A stretch of DNA of 64,000 nt from Sphingomonas parva (ex Maeng et al. 2020) (GCF_004564275.1 NZ_SPDV01000007.1:62001-126000); one strand, 5' to 3'; counted from the stretch's first letter, positions 38,578-50,146 are shown. Notes: generated by a model from the letters alone, not told the origin. Numbers and translations are program-made.

Positions 38578-39852
38578 ATGGCCACGCAGGAGCGAGCGCG
38601 CAACGTCGCCGACATCCGCTGCGAGAAGGATGCCAACGGCAGGAAGATCCCCACCTTCGATGCCAATGGCGACGTCATCCACGAAATCTACGGGCGCAAG
38701 CCGCCGGAATATGCCGTTTATCGTGCCTGCGGGCGGGTGATGGTCCATTTCGCGGACGCCGACACGGCCGCCGTGCGCCAGCGGCGCCACCTCGCCTCGC
38801 TGGCGCAGCTCCGCGACGAGATCGAGGGGCTGGTCGCCAGCTGGCGCAACAGCGATCGCGGCTTCTTCGGCCTCACCAATCCGGACCGGCTGAAGGCCAA
38901 GGCGGAATGCCAGGACCGCCGCGTCGGCGGCGCGCTGATCCAGGCGCTCGAGGACCGGCTGCCCTGCGCGCAGGCGGTACTGGAAAAGGTGAAGACCGAC
39001 CTGCTCAACGAGCGGATCGCCTGGGCGCGGTTCGAATATCTGCTGACCGCCTTCGCGACCTTCCTGGCCCTGATGTTCGTCGGCTGGCTGCTGACCCTGA
39101 TCCTGCCGGGAACCGAGGGCATCGCCGGCATGGAGAGCCGGATCCGGACGGCCGGCGTCATCCTGCTCCTGCTCTGCGGCACCGGCGCGGCGGCGATCGC
39201 CACCGCCGAGCACCCCAAGCCCGCGATGCGCGCCGGCCTGCTGTTGCTTGCCGCCGCGATACCGATCGGGGCGGTGCTGATCTCGCCGCGGATGTCGATG
39301 GCGCCGGTGGACCCGCTCTACGAGCCCGCGCTGCACGTCGCCCGCGGCGCGATTGCCGGGGCGCTCGGCGCCTTCTTCTCGATCTCGCTCGCCATCCGCA
39401 AGCGCACCATCCTCCCCGACCTGCTGCGCACCTCGAACATGATGGATGCCGTGCTGAGGGTGACGATCGGCTTCATCGCCGGCGCGGTGCTCACCGTGCT
39501 GGTCAAGTCCGAGATGATCCAGTTCAGCTTCGGTCCGCAGGGCACCAAGGAAGGCGTCCTGTTCGTGCTGACCCTCGGCTTCGTCGCCGGCTTCGCCGAG
39601 CGGCTGGTGCCCGACCTGCTCGAGAAAGCGAACGCCAAGCCGCTCGACCCGAGCGCAACGCTGATCGCGGTCTCGACCGACGCCACGCGCGACACGCGGG
39701 GCACGGACCATCGCCCCGCGAAGGCCCAGGAGCGGCCCGCCGAGGCGGCGAACGGCGAGGCGAACGGCAAGCGCCGGCGCCCGCACGCTCCGGCCGGCGC
39801 CGCCGAGCTCCCCGCCTCGCTGCGCCCGAAGCCGGAGCCGAGCGACTCCTGA
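38578..39852 (+). CDS. Membrane protein of unknown function
   Basis: A 424-residue protein with a soluble N-terminal part of about 150 residues containing Cys (IRCEKD, AECQDRR, RLPCAQ), a first membrane segment near residue 156 (AFATFLALMFVGWLLTLILP), three or four more segments up to about residue 345, and a polar Pro/Ala/Arg-rich tail. The ATG at 38578 has GAGGAGG upstream; the open frame continues further upstream without family-like sequence. I do not recognise it. It lies alone between metB and acnA. Confidence 0.72.
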   Translation: MATQERARNVADIRCEKDANGRKIPTFDANGDVIHEIYGRKPPEYAVYRACGRVMVHFADADTAAVRQRRHLASLAQLRDEIEGLVASWRNSDRGFFGLTNPDRLKAKAECQDRRVGGALIQALEDRLPCAQAVLEKVKTDLLNERIAWARFEYLLTAFATFLALMFVGWLLTLILPGTEGIAGMESRIRTAGVILLLLCGTGAAAIATAEHPKPAMRAGLLLLAAAIPIGAVLISPRMSMAPVDPLYEPALHVARGAIAGALGAFFSISLAIRKRTILPDLLRTSNMMDAVLRVTIGFIAGAVLTVLVKSEMIQFSFGPQGTKEGVLFVLTLGFVAGFAERLVPDLLEKANAKPLDPSATLIAVSTDATRDTRGTDHRPAKAQERPAEAANGEANGKRRRPHAPAGAAELPASLRPKPEPSDS

Positions 39853-39985
39853 CGCACACGCGGACGAGCGGCCCGCAGCTTGCGCAACGGGTCGCTCGTT
39901 CCCTGGTGTCTGGCGCCTTTCGCTCCTCGCGGAGCCCGGCGGCGGACCGGGATCAGCCGTGCGGGGTCGCTACACCCGAACGGGC

Positions 39986-40004
39986 GGAGAGGCGGCGCCT
40001 CTCC
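39986..40004. terminator. GC hairpin, possible terminator of the small minus-strand gene
   Basis: GGAGAGGC and GCCTCTCC form a perfect eight-base stem with a GGC loop just after the stop of the small gene at 40011. No T-run follows. Confidence 0.35.
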
Positions 40005-40010
40005 CGCGGA

Positions 40011-40136
40011 TCATCGACAATGTGGAAGCTTGTCGGCAGCCTCAGTCTCGCGCGGACCGTTGGCAAAGCGCTCCGGCTGGAGACGGACGATGGCGCCCCC
40101 GGCGCCCTGTTCCCCCATGAGACTGAAGTAGGCCAT
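40011..40136 (-). CDS. Possible small protein (41 residues)
   Basis: The frame starts ATG after a perfect AGGAGG with seven-base spacing, and reads [20 protein letters not shown] then a polar end KLPHCR. The strong ribosome site and the hairpin after the stop argue for a real gene, but no family is recognised. It is divergent from acnA, 182 bp away. Confidence 0.4.
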   Translation of the reverse strand: MAYFSLMGEQGAGGAIVRLQPERFANGPRETEAADKLPHCR

Positions 40137-40288
40137 TACACTGCCTCCTGTCGTTCAGGTTGAACAAGGAACGTCCGCGCAAAGGATGGGGTTCCGTAAC
40201 GAGCAGCGGGAGCAGTCCACGCCCGTCCCCCGCCGCCCGCAAAGCGCTAAGGCGCGCGCAAACCGCGCCGGCGGCGTCCTGCTTTCGG

Positions 40289-40307
40289 CGCAAAGTACCA
40301 CTTTGCG
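40289..40307 (+). promoter_or_regulatory. Perfect inverted repeat just upstream of acnA
   Basis: CGCAAAGTACCACTTTGCG has eight-base arms and a three-base centre and ends 11 bases before the acnA start, next to the ribosome site (GAGG). It may be an operator or an RNA hairpin limiting ribosome access. No known binding family is assigned. Confidence 0.5.
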
Positions 40308-40318
40308 ACGAGGCACTT

Positions 40319-42993
<2,675 letters not shown>

Positions 42994-42997
<4 letters not shown>

Positions 42998-43275
42998 CCG
43001 CCACGGAGCTCCTGATCGAGGTTGCCGGCTGGTCCGGCGCCCTGCTGATCCTGGCCGCTTACCTGCTCCTCTCCTTGGGGCGGGTGAGCGGCCAGTCCGC
43101 TTCCTATCAGTGGATGAACGTCGCCGGCGCGAGCGGCTTCGTGGTCAACGGATGGTGGCACGGCGCCATCCCGTCGGCGACCCTCAACGTCATCTGGCTG
43201 GCGATCGGCGCAGTGGCGCTGTGGCGCATCGACCGGCGCAAGAGGACGCCGGAGCCGCGGCCGGCGGCGGACTGA
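42994..43275 (+). CDS. Small membrane protein of the CBU_0592 type
   Basis: Up to 93 residues with three hydrophobic stretches: [33 protein letters not shown] and [16 protein letters not shown], then a basic tail. This matches small CBU_0592-like membrane proteins. The frame has no ATG or GTG ahead of the conserved start; a CTG at 42994 overlapping the acnA stop (CTGA) with AAGG upstream is the best candidate, while a TTG at 43075 would remove the first helix. The start is therefore uncertain. Confidence 0.6.
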
Positions 43276-43285
43276 GCGCCCGCGT

Positions 43286-43313
43286 TTGACAGCGACCCGC
43301 CGGCCCCTAATCT
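43286..43313 (+). promoter_or_regulatory. Sigma-70 promoter of the retropepsin-like gene
   Basis: TTGACA (43286-43291) and TAATCT (43308-43313) are separated by 16 bases, followed by the coding start at 43347. Confidence 0.7.
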
Positions 43314-43346
43314 GGGCCCGGGGAGGGCCGAATTCTGCCGTTCACG

Positions 43347-44381
43347 ATGCTGTTGATCGCCGCGGCGCTCGCCGCCGGAAGCGCCGCACCGGACCAGGCA
43401 AGGGCGAGCGCGCCGCCCGCCGCCGCAAAGGCCCCCGTGCGACGCGTGCTGCCGCCGCCCGTACAGGTGGGCGGTCCCAAGACGAGCGCTCCCGGCCGGG
43501 TCTATCGCGGCCGGCTTCGGCAGCCGGCCGAGCGGACGCCGCTTCGCTACGAGACGGCGAGCGGCCACATCTTCTTCAGGGTCGCAGCCAACGGGCAGGA
43601 GACCTGGGCGCTGCTCGACAGCGGGGCCGGAATGGCCCTGATCGACCTTGGCTTCGCGAGGTCGATCGGCGCCGCGCTCGAGGCCGCGCCAAGCGTCTCG
43701 CAGACCGCGTCCGACGGCACGGTCCTTCCTGGTACGCTGGCGCCGGACGTCGAGATCGTCGCGCCGCACCAGTTCGAGACCCGAATGCCGCTGGTCGCGC
43801 TCGACCTTACCGACGCCTCGCGCGCGCTCGGCCGCCCGATCGGGATTGTCATCGGCGCCTCGCTTCTGAACCACCTCGGCGTCCACATCGATCCGGTGCG
43901 CCGGGAGCTCGGCTTCACCCGGAAGGGAACGAAGCTGGGCAGCGACTTCACCCCTTTGCCCCTCCACGAAGGACGATTCGTCGAGATGACGATCGGCAAG
44001 ACGGGCGTGCGGCTGGCGGTCGACACCGGCTCGGACGGTGCGATCAGCCTGACGCGCGCCGCCTGGGCGCGAAGCGGCGAAACGGCGCCGGCGCTGGGGA
44101 CGACCACCGCCCGCGGCGCCGGGGCGGGCGCGCTTCGCGGCGTCTACACCTTCGTGCCGCAGGTGACGATCGGTCCCTTCACCGAACGCGCGGTGAAGGT
44201 CGACATCGGCGACTGGCCGACGGCGGCGCAGGACGGCGCCCTCGGCATGGGCTTCCTCGGCCGCTTCACAATCGTGCTCGATATCGGCGGCGGCACCCTG
44301 TGGCTGAAGCCGAACGGCAGCGGCGCGGCGCCGGCGGCGGCGGAGGCGGGTGCCTCCTCACCCGACGCGGCGGCGCGCTGA
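43347..44381 (+). CDS. Retropepsin-like aspartic protease with two active-site motifs
   Basis: A 344-residue exported protein (short hydrophobic N-terminus LLIAAALAAGSAA). Two retropepsin-type motifs are in one chain: LLDSGAGMALID (Asp91) and AVDTGSDGAISL (Asp226), each with a later hydrophobic glycine element (IGIVIGASLLN and ALGMGFLG). Such twin-domain proteins may form a single-chain pseudodimer. The ATG has a weak ribosome site; an upstream CTG would add only four residues. Natural substrates are unknown. Confidence 0.78.
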   Translation: MLLIAAALAAGSAAPDQARASAPPAAAKAPVRRVLPPPVQVGGPKTSAPGRVYRGRLRQPAERTPLRYETASGHIFFRVAANGQETWALLDSGAGMALIDLGFARSIGAALEAAPSVSQTASDGTVLPGTLAPDVEIVAPHQFETRMPLVALDLTDASRALGRPIGIVIGASLLNHLGVHIDPVRRELGFTRKGTKLGSDFTPLPLHEGRFVEMTIGKTGVRLAVDTGSDGAISLTRAAWARSGETAPALGTTTARGAGAGALRGVYTFVPQVTIGPFTERAVKVDIGDWPTAAQDGALGMGFLGRFTIVLDIGGGTLWLKPNGSGAAPAAAEAGASSPDAAAR

Positions 44382-44391
44382 AGGCCGGACA

Positions 44392-44925
44392 ATGGGATTG
44401 ATCGTCCAGCACATCTGGATGCGCTGGACCAAGCGCTCGCGCGGCGCGAATGCCCCGCTGACGCGGCCGCGGCTGCAGGAGGCCTATCGGCTGCCGGCCG
44501 ACCAGGCAGGGGCGCTCGCGGCGGGCGTGGCGTGGGTGCACGAGATCAAGGCGGTGGAAGCCGACGGCTTTGAGATCCGGGAGACTTTCCGCGCGGGCAG
44601 CGACAAGCCCGGCGTGGTCGATCTGGGCGTGCTCAAGGCGACGCCCGGGATCGATTATTGGGTGAGCCTCCACGATCCGAGCCCGTACCGCCGCCGGACG
44701 AAGTGGCCGGCCAAGCTGCCGTCTCCTCTGTTCGAGCTGCGGCGCGGCCACGTCGCGCGTATCGACTGGAACGGGCGGTTCCGCATGTCCACGATGGGAT
44801 CGAACCTTTCCTATTATTTCGAGCAGCACATTTACTGGCTGAAGATCGTGGGCGCGCCGGAGCACGATCCGTTCACCGGCGTGGTGCCGTGGAAGCACGT
44901 CGACCTGCGCACCGAGATCTATTGA
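44392..44925 (+). CDS. Conserved-looking protein of unknown function
   Basis: A 177-residue soluble protein with no signal peptide or membrane segment, rich in aromatic residues (DYWVSLHDPSPYRRRTKWPA, YYFEQHIYWLKIVGAPEHDP), ending HVDLRTEIY. I do not recognise a family. The ATG lies 11 bases after the preceding stop, so it is probably co-transcribed with the retropepsin-like gene. It converges with the next gene. Confidence 0.72.
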   Translation: MGLIVQHIWMRWTKRSRGANAPLTRPRLQEAYRLPADQAGALAAGVAWVHEIKAVEADGFEIRETFRAGSDKPGVVDLGVLKATPGIDYWVSLHDPSPYRRRTKWPAKLPSPLFELRRGHVARIDWNGRFRMSTMGSNLSYYFEQHIYWLKIVGAPEHDPFTGVVPWKHVDLRTEIY

Positions 44926-44932
44926 CGGTGGA

Positions 44933-45436
44933 TCAGACCGGGGCGCAAACGCGCGTCTCCGAATGCCGGGTCTCATTATGGATCCGCTCCGTCCGCCACG
45001 CGCAGCGGCGGAACAGGGCCTGGTGGCCGTCCCCCGCGAGGCGCAGCCGCCCGTCCCCCCGGAGGGCGACGTGCCCCTCCTGCACCAGGCGCCAGTAGCT
45101 CTCGCGCAGCGGATCGTCCTCCGGGCAGGCGACCAAAATGGTGTCGATCGTCCGGCCCCCGCTCGGATCGGGGGCGGCAAAGGCCCAGTCGTTGCATCCG
45201 TCGCGGCCGCCGGCGACTCTCCCGCCGGTGATCGAGACCCGAAAACCTTCGGCCGGGCGGCCGTCGATCGTGACGGCAAGCCAGCTCCCGTCCTCCTCCG
45301 GCGCGAGCAGGGCGATCCAGGGACGCCAGCGGCCGGAGGGATCGGTGAGACCGAGCAGGGAAAGGAGCAAGGCTCCGAGCAGCAGGGCGGCGACGAAAAC
45401 GATCCGCCAGTTCCGTCCGCCCTCTCGACCGGCCAT
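44933..45436 (-). CDS. Membrane-anchored protein with a META/HslJ-like region
   Basis: A 167-residue protein with an N-terminal membrane helix (IVFVAALLLGALLLSLLGL). The segment GGRDGCNDWAFAAPDP followed by TILVACPEDDPLRESYWRLV resembles the GCN and acid-rich pattern of META/HslJ domains, but the match is partial. Start ATG at 45436, five bases after the stop of the zincin gene transcribed before it. Confidence 0.6.
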   Translation of the reverse strand: MAGREGGRNWRIVFVAALLLGALLLSLLGLTDPSGRWRPWIALLAPEEDGSWLAVTIDGRPAEGFRVSITGGRVAGGRDGCNDWAFAAPDPSGGRTIDTILVACPEDDPLRESYWRLVQEGHVALRGDGRLRLAGDGHQALFRRCAWRTERIHNETRHSETRVCAPV

Positions 45437-45441
45437 CGCGT

Positions 45442-46524
45442 TCAGCCGCAGGCAGCGAGCGCGCGGGCGCGTTCGAGCGTGGCCTTGTCGAGCGCGGGCG
45501 CGTCCTTGCCGCCATAGGCCTTGAGCGCCGCGTAGCGCGTCACGAACTCGGCGCCCGGCCGGTCGATCAGCTCGGCAAGCGCCGCGTCGCCGCCCTCCGC
45601 GACGATCGCCCGCGCCATCACATAGCCGAGCGGGTAGAGGATCTCGTCCCCGTAGAAGCCGAGGCCGTAGATCGCGTCGTAATCGGCCTCGGGATCGGTG
45701 GCGAGGGCATGGGTGGAGAGGCGGAGCAGGGTGACGCTGCGGCCGATCATGTTGACGCCGCGCTGGCTGCGCTTGCGCGCCTCCTCGACGGGCGCGTCGC
45801 CGGCGGGCAGAGCGAGGACGTCGCCGACGTAGCTGGCCGCCCCCTCCTGGAGCAAGGAGTCGAACAGCCGGGCAAGGTTGGCCCCGCCGGGAAGCTTCGC
45901 GCGGCAGGCGGCCGCACCGGCGGCGGGCTTGCGCGAAGCGGCGGCGAGCTGCTGGACCCCGTGATAGAGCTCGTGCGCCAGGATCGTGCGGGCGAGCGGC
46001 GCCGAAGGGAACATCGCCACGTTCAGGTAGAATTTCGGCTCGTCGAACGCGAAGCCGCCCGACGTGCCGCCCGCGATCAGATAGCCGCCGACCTCGCCGC
46101 GAACCCGCGCCGGCGTGAAGGCGAGGATGCGGGTGCGAACGTCGGCGAGTATCGCGGGATCGGCGAGATAGTCGAGCGTCTCGCCGATCGCCGCCGCATT
46201 GTCGCGCACGCCGACGAAACGGTAATTGGCATCGACGTCGCCGCCGCTGCCGCCCTTTGCCGCGGCGAGCAGGGCGTCGGCGAGCTTCGCTTCGTCAGCC
46301 GGGCGATCGTAGCTCAGCACCTTGCGGATCAGCCCGGCGTTGCCCGGCAGCCGGGCGAGCGCGAGCGCCTCCTCGCGGGTGAGCGCCGGGTTGGCGAGCG
46401 CCTTCAGCACGCCCCTGGCGCTCTCCGCGTCGAGCGTCACCCGGAGCGGCGCGGCGGGCGCGGCGGGCGCCGCGGCAGCGGGTGCAGCGAGCGCCAGCAT
46501 GGCGGCGACAATCAGCTTCATCAT
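45442..46524 (-). CDS. Putative zinc metallopeptidase (DUF5700-like), exported
   Basis: A 360-residue protein with a signal peptide (LIVAAMLALAAPAAAAPAA). The zinc-binding HExxH is in ILAHELYHGVQQL and a possible third ligand Glu in LLQEGAASYVGDV, the gluzincin pattern seen in DUF5700 proteins. The ATG at 46524 follows GGGGAGGA. A second ATG follows immediately. Catalysis is inferred from the motif; no substrate is known. Confidence 0.72.
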   Translation of the reverse strand: MMKLIVAAMLALAAPAAAAPAAPAAPLRVTLDAESARGVLKALANPALTREEALALARLPGNAGLIRKVLSYDRPADEAKLADALLAAAKGGSGGDVDANYRFVGVRDNAAAIGETLDYLADPAILADVRTRILAFTPARVRGEVGGYLIAGGTSGGFAFDEPKFYLNVAMFPSAPLARTILAHELYHGVQQLAAASRKPAAGAAACRAKLPGGANLARLFDSLLQEGAASYVGDVLALPAGDAPVEEARKRSQRGVNMIGRSVTLLRLSTHALATDPEADYDAIYGLGFYGDEILYPLGYVMARAIVAEGGDAALAELIDRPGAEFVTRYAALKAYGGKDAPALDKATLERARALAACG

Positions 46525-46685
46525 GATTCCTCCCCTTCCCTCTGCTCTAGCAGCAGTGGACCGGCGGCGCACAAGCGCCGTTTCCGCGTGATCGCGCCGC
46601 AGGCCCGAGCCACGGCGACGCCTCCAGGCCGGCGCGCTTGCGCTCGCCGCGATCCTCGGCTCTTCTCGAGCGCAGGAGGATTGGC

Positions 46686-47573
46686 ATGATCCGAGCTTTG
46701 CTGTTCGCCCTAGCACTGGCCGGGGGAGCCCCTGCGCTCGCCCAGCCCGCCGCACCGAAGACGGTCCCGCTCTGGACCGTGGGGGCGCCGGGCTCCGAGG
46801 CGCGGCGTTCGGAACCCGAGCAGGCGCAGGATTATTGGGTGAAGAACGTTCACAATCCTTCGCTCACGATCTTCCCGGCCGATCCCGCCCATGCCAACGG
46901 CGCCTCGGTGATCGTTATCCCGGGCGGCGGCCACCGCCTGATCGTGTGGACGACCGAAGGACTGAACGTCGCGCGCGCCCTGAACCGGATGGGGATCACC
47001 GTCTTCGTGCTGAAATACCGCCTCGCCGGTGAGGAGGGCAGCCGCTACACGGTCGAGGGCGATGCCGCGGACGACGCGCGGCGAGCGGTACGCTGGGTGC
47101 GGGCGCATTCGGGCGATTACGGCCTCGATCCTGCCAGGATCGGCGTGATGGGCTTCTCCGCCGGGGGCGAGATCGTCTCGCTGATCGCCGACAGCCCCGA
47201 ACCCGGCCACGCCAGGGCGCACGATGCCATCGACCGGGTGAGCGCCCGTCCCGACTTCCAGATCCTCGTCTTCCCCGGACCGCGTGCGGCCGAGGCGCGG
47301 GCGCCGGCCGCCGCCCCGCCGGCCTTTCTCGTCGCCGGCTCCCGCGACGAATGCTGCGCGGCGCCCACGGTCGCGCTGTACGAGCAGCTCCGCAAGGCCG
47401 GGATCTCGGCCGAGCTCCACATGTATGCAGACTCCGGCCACGCCTTCAATCTCGACGAATCGAACCGGATCTCGATCGTCCACTGGCCCGATCGGCTCCA
47501 CGACTGGCTCGCCGACGGTGGCTGGCTCGACGACCGCAGCCGGAGGACGGCGCCCACGACCCGGTCGCGGTAA
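46686..47573 (+). CDS. Secreted alpha/beta hydrolase (esterase-like)
   Basis: A 295-residue exported hydrolase: signal peptide LLFALALAGGAPALAQ, oxyanion region VIVIPGGGHRL, nucleophile Ser in GVMGFSAGGEIVSL, and the catalytic His in MYADSGHAFNLD. The pattern resembles acetylxylan/feruloyl esterase-type proteins, so a carbohydrate-ester substrate is possible but unproven. It is divergent from the zincin gene. Confidence 0.8.
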   Translation: MIRALLFALALAGGAPALAQPAAPKTVPLWTVGAPGSEARRSEPEQAQDYWVKNVHNPSLTIFPADPAHANGASVIVIPGGGHRLIVWTTEGLNVARALNRMGITVFVLKYRLAGEEGSRYTVEGDAADDARRAVRWVRAHSGDYGLDPARIGVMGFSAGGEIVSLIADSPEPGHARAHDAIDRVSARPDFQILVFPGPRAAEARAPAAAPPAFLVAGSRDECCAAPTVALYEQLRKAGISAELHMYADSGHAFNLDESNRISIVHWPDRLHDWLADGGWLDDRSRRTAPTTRSR

Positions 47574-47578
47574 CCCGT

Positions 47579-47992
47579 TCAGCCCGCCGCCGCGCGGCTG
47601 CGCCGGGCGACGCGGGTCTGCCAGATCGCAAGCGCGGGGACCACGCCGAGCTCCATCGCCAGTCCGAACAGATGTCCCGCGCCCGGCGGTCCCGAGGCGA
47701 GCAGGGAGAGCAGCCGGGCGAGGCCGCCGGCAACCACGACGACGGTGAGTCCGCGGAACAGCAGGCCCATGGCCTCGATCCGGGGCACGCAGGCGGCGAA
47801 GGCGATGCCGATCCCGAACAGCAGGCCGGAGAGATAGCGGAAGTGGCTGTCGAGGTCCGGTGTCCAGGGCGGGCCGACATCCTTCAGCATCGCGGTGCTG
47901 AGCACCACCCCGGCACCGCCCGCGGCGAACGGCACGAGGCAGGCGATCGCCACGGCGATCTGCAGGAGGCGGCCTTCGCGTTCGGGAGTCAT
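47579..47992 (-). CDS. DUF4345 membrane protein
   Basis: A 137-residue protein with four hydrophobic segments. The central FRYLSGLLFGIGIAFAACVP and LFRGLTVVVVAGGLARL are the DUF4345 signature. Function is unknown. It converges with the hydrolase gene with six bases between them. Confidence 0.8.
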   Translation of the reverse strand: MTPEREGRLLQIAVAIACLVPFAAGGAGVVLSTAMLKDVGPPWTPDLDSHFRYLSGLLFGIGIAFAACVPRIEAMGLLFRGLTVVVVAGGLARLLSLLASGPPGAGHLFGLAMELGVVPALAIWQTRVARRSRAAAG

Positions 47993-48034
47993 CGGGTCTC
48001 CATGGCAGATCGTCGCGCATCAGGCGTTCTTCCC

Positions 48035-48060
48035 GGAACCCGCTCGCAGGGCCGCCGGTT
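48035..48060 (+). promoter_or_regulatory. EcfG-type general stress promoter
   Basis: GGAAC (48035-48039) is followed after 18 bases by GTT (48058-48060), matching the GGAAC-N16/17-CGTT pattern of EcfG promoters in Sphingomonas, apart from the C before GTT. It lies 24 bases before the small protein gene. Confidence 0.5.
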
Positions 48061-48083
48061 TCCTCGAGCAAAGGAGATCAGCC

Positions 48084-48299
48084 ATGAGCAAGAACCTGCA
48101 CAATGCCGATTCGACCGACCGGGCGCTGAACCAGAACAACCAGATGTCGGACGATCCGGGCGACGGCAGCCGCAATTCGTTCATCCTCGGCAAGGACGGC
48201 AACACGCCGGTCGAGAAGGCGCCCGAGCAGGACCAGCAGGACCAGTCGACGATCGAGGCGTTCGGCGAGGAAGGCGCCGGAGTCGCGCCGAAGGAGTAA
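48084..48299 (+). CDS. Small hydrophilic protein of unknown function
   Basis: A 71-residue protein, Asn/Gln/Asp/Glu-rich and apparently disordered (LNQNNQMSDDPGDGSRNS, EKAPEQDQQDQ), ending GAGVAPKE. Starts ATG after AAGGAGATC. The composition resembles stress-induced hydrophilic proteins, and a general-stress promoter precedes it, so a stress role is likely but not shown. A terminator hairpin follows. Confidence 0.68.
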   Translation: MSKNLHNADSTDRALNQNNQMSDDPGDGSRNSFILGKDGNTPVEKAPEQDQQDQSTIEAFGEEGAGVAPKE

Positions 48300-48306
48300 T
48301 ATCCCC

Positions 48307-48338
48307 GGGGGCGCCGCAGGACCACGCCCCCGTTCTTC
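48307..48338 (+). terminator. Terminator after the small hydrophilic protein gene
   Basis: GGGGGCG and CGCCCCC form a seven-base stem (11-base loop) followed by GTTCTTCC, between convergent genes. Confidence 0.55.
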
Positions 48339-48357
48339 CGCGGCCTTTCGGCAGCGG

Positions 48358-50013
48358 TCACGGATTTCCCGCGCTCTTCCGGAGCCTCTCAGCGATCGCG
48401 CTGATCGCCGGATCGCGACCGGCCGCATAATCGGCGAAGCTCGTTGTCGCGAGGACGTGCGGATCGAGCCCGTCGATGCTGCGGTCGAGGCACCAGATGC
48501 CTTGGGGGCAGGGCGCCGGCGAATAGGAATGGAAGCCGTTGGCGAAATGGGCGTCGTAGCCGGAGTAGGGCAGCGGGATGTTGCCGCCCTCGGCCCAGAA
48601 ATCGAGCCGCTCGGCGATAGGTTCCCCAACGAAGGTGACGCCGGGCCTGCGCCAGGGCAAGGCCGCCGACATCCCGGCCGAGAAAGTGGCGCGGCCGACG
48701 ATCACGAAGCGTTGCAGCCCCTCGGTGCGGCGGACCAGAGCCTCCATCAGCGCCTCGGCATAATGCATGCTGCCGCCGGTGTTGAAGCGAAGGTCGAGGA
48801 CGAAGGCCCGGGGCCTGCGGCGCTCGAGCGCGTCGAGCAGGCGCTTGCCGAACGCCTCGGTGGTCTCCCCCTCCGCCTGCTCGGAACGGTTGCACTGCAG
48901 GTAGAGGATGCCGTCCGTCTCGTCGAACCAGTAATTCGCTTCGTTGCGCAGGTAGAGCGGAAGCGCCGCTGCTTGCGCATCGAGAACGTGCGCCCAATCG
49001 GTGCCCGGCGCACGGAAGCGCGGGGAGAGATCCCACCAGGCCTCGACCGGCGCACGCGACCGGGCCAGCGGCAGCGGCGCGAGCGTGCGGACGCCGGCCG
49101 CGGGGCAGCCGGCGAAGCGGAAGGCGATCCGCTCCATGTCCGGGGCCAGTCCGATACCGTGGAGGGTCTCCGGGCTGGTGAGCGAATAGACCGTCTTGTA
49201 GTCGATCCAGCCGCTGGTGCCGGCGAACAGCGGCGCGGCGCGATCGCGGGCGTTGCGCGCCGGAAGTCCCTCGATCGCCTCGACACGGCAGCCGAGCAGG
49301 TCCTTCTGCGCGGCCGCGGCGCGGACGACGAAGAGGCCGTCGCTGAACCACCACAAGCGGATCGGCAGGCGGCGCAGCTCCTGGCGGTTGCGGAGCAGAT
49401 AGAGGCGGGTGTGGCCGTTGCCGGCGAGGGCGACGGCAGCCGCCATCCGCGTGGTGATCTCGGCGTCGTCGAGCCGCGGCAGATCCTGCCGGATCGCGTC
49501 GAGCGCTTCCCGGAAGAGCATCGCCTCGCCCGGCGAGAAGCTGCGGTCGGCAGCGAGGAAGCGCGTCGCGAGCGTATCGAGATCCTGCCGCCAGCCCTCG
49601 AGGCGGTCTCGAGGAGGAGGCAGTTGCGGCACTGGCCGGAGCCGGAGCGGCCAGGAGACTCCGTCGACCACCGCTTCTCCGACCAGCGCCTGCCCTTCGA
49701 AGCGAGCGCGGACGACGATCGGATCGGCACCGGCGGTCGCCACCTCGATCCCGCTCGCGCTGCGCGAGGCGCGGGCGAGATCCAGCCGCCGGCCGAGCAA
49801 CGAGAGCCGGCCGGCCAGACGCCCAGCCCTCTCTTCGACCCGCAGGTTGAGGAACAGCGGCCATCCGCGGGGCTGATCGGCCTCGCCTTCCCACTCGCCG
49901 ACGAGGCGCGGCGTCGCCTCGCCCGCGGCCGGGGGCTGCGGCGCGCGGGACGCGGCAAGGGCGGGGGGCGCGAGGCCGAGCAGGGCCGCGGCCAGAAGCT
50001 GGCGTGTCTTCAT
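48358..50013 (-). CDS. S41-family peptidase-like protein, exported
   Basis: A 551-residue protein with a signal peptide (LLAAALLGLAPPALA). The C-terminal half carries FVLDLRFNTGGSMHYAEAL and RATFSAGMSAALP, where the Ser is the usual S41 (tail-specific protease) nucleophile position. The N-terminal part (RLVGEWEGEADQPRGWPLFL) looks like a separate beta domain. The ATG at 50013 has GGAGAC upstream. An inverted repeat resembling BlaI/CopY operators lies 45 bp upstream. The catalytic lysine was not located, so activity is less sure. Confidence 0.78.
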   Translation of the reverse strand: MKTRQLLAAALLGLAPPALAASRAPQPPAAGEATPRLVGEWEGEADQPRGWPLFLNLRVEERAGRLAGRLSLLGRRLDLARASRSASGIEVATAGADPIVVRARFEGQALVGEAVVDGVSWPLRLRPVPQLPPPRDRLEGWRQDLDTLATRFLAADRSFSPGEAMLFREALDAIRQDLPRLDDAEITTRMAAAVALAGNGHTRLYLLRNRQELRRLPIRLWWFSDGLFVVRAAAAQKDLLGCRVEAIEGLPARNARDRAAPLFAGTSGWIDYKTVYSLTSPETLHGIGLAPDMERIAFRFAGCPAAGVRTLAPLPLARSRAPVEAWWDLSPRFRAPGTDWAHVLDAQAAALPLYLRNEANYWFDETDGILYLQCNRSEQAEGETTEAFGKRLLDALERRRPRAFVLDLRFNTGGSMHYAEALMEALVRRTEGLQRFVIVGRATFSAGMSAALPWRRPGVTFVGEPIAERLDFWAEGGNIPLPYSGYDAHFANGFHSYSPAPCPQGIWCLDRSIDGLDPHVLATTSFADYAAGRDPAISAIAERLRKSAGNP

Positions 50014-50057
50014 CCATTGTCTCCGATCCCGCGGGTGAGGAACCCGCCGAGCCAATG

Positions 50058-50075
50058 CTGCTACAAATGTAGCAG
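50058..50075. promoter_or_regulatory. BlaI/CopY-like operator (TACA-N2-TGTA core)
   Basis: CTGCTACAAATGTAGCAG has eight-base perfect arms. The core TACA-AA-TGTA fits the consensus of BlaI/MecI/CopY repressors. It lies upstream of the S41 gene, possibly over its promoter. No BlaI-type gene is in the window. Confidence 0.55.
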
Positions 50076-50146
50076 GTACGCAATCGGTGCGGCCGGGATG
50101 CGCAATAGCGGGCAACCTTTCGCCCGTAGCCGCGCGCCCGATCCTC

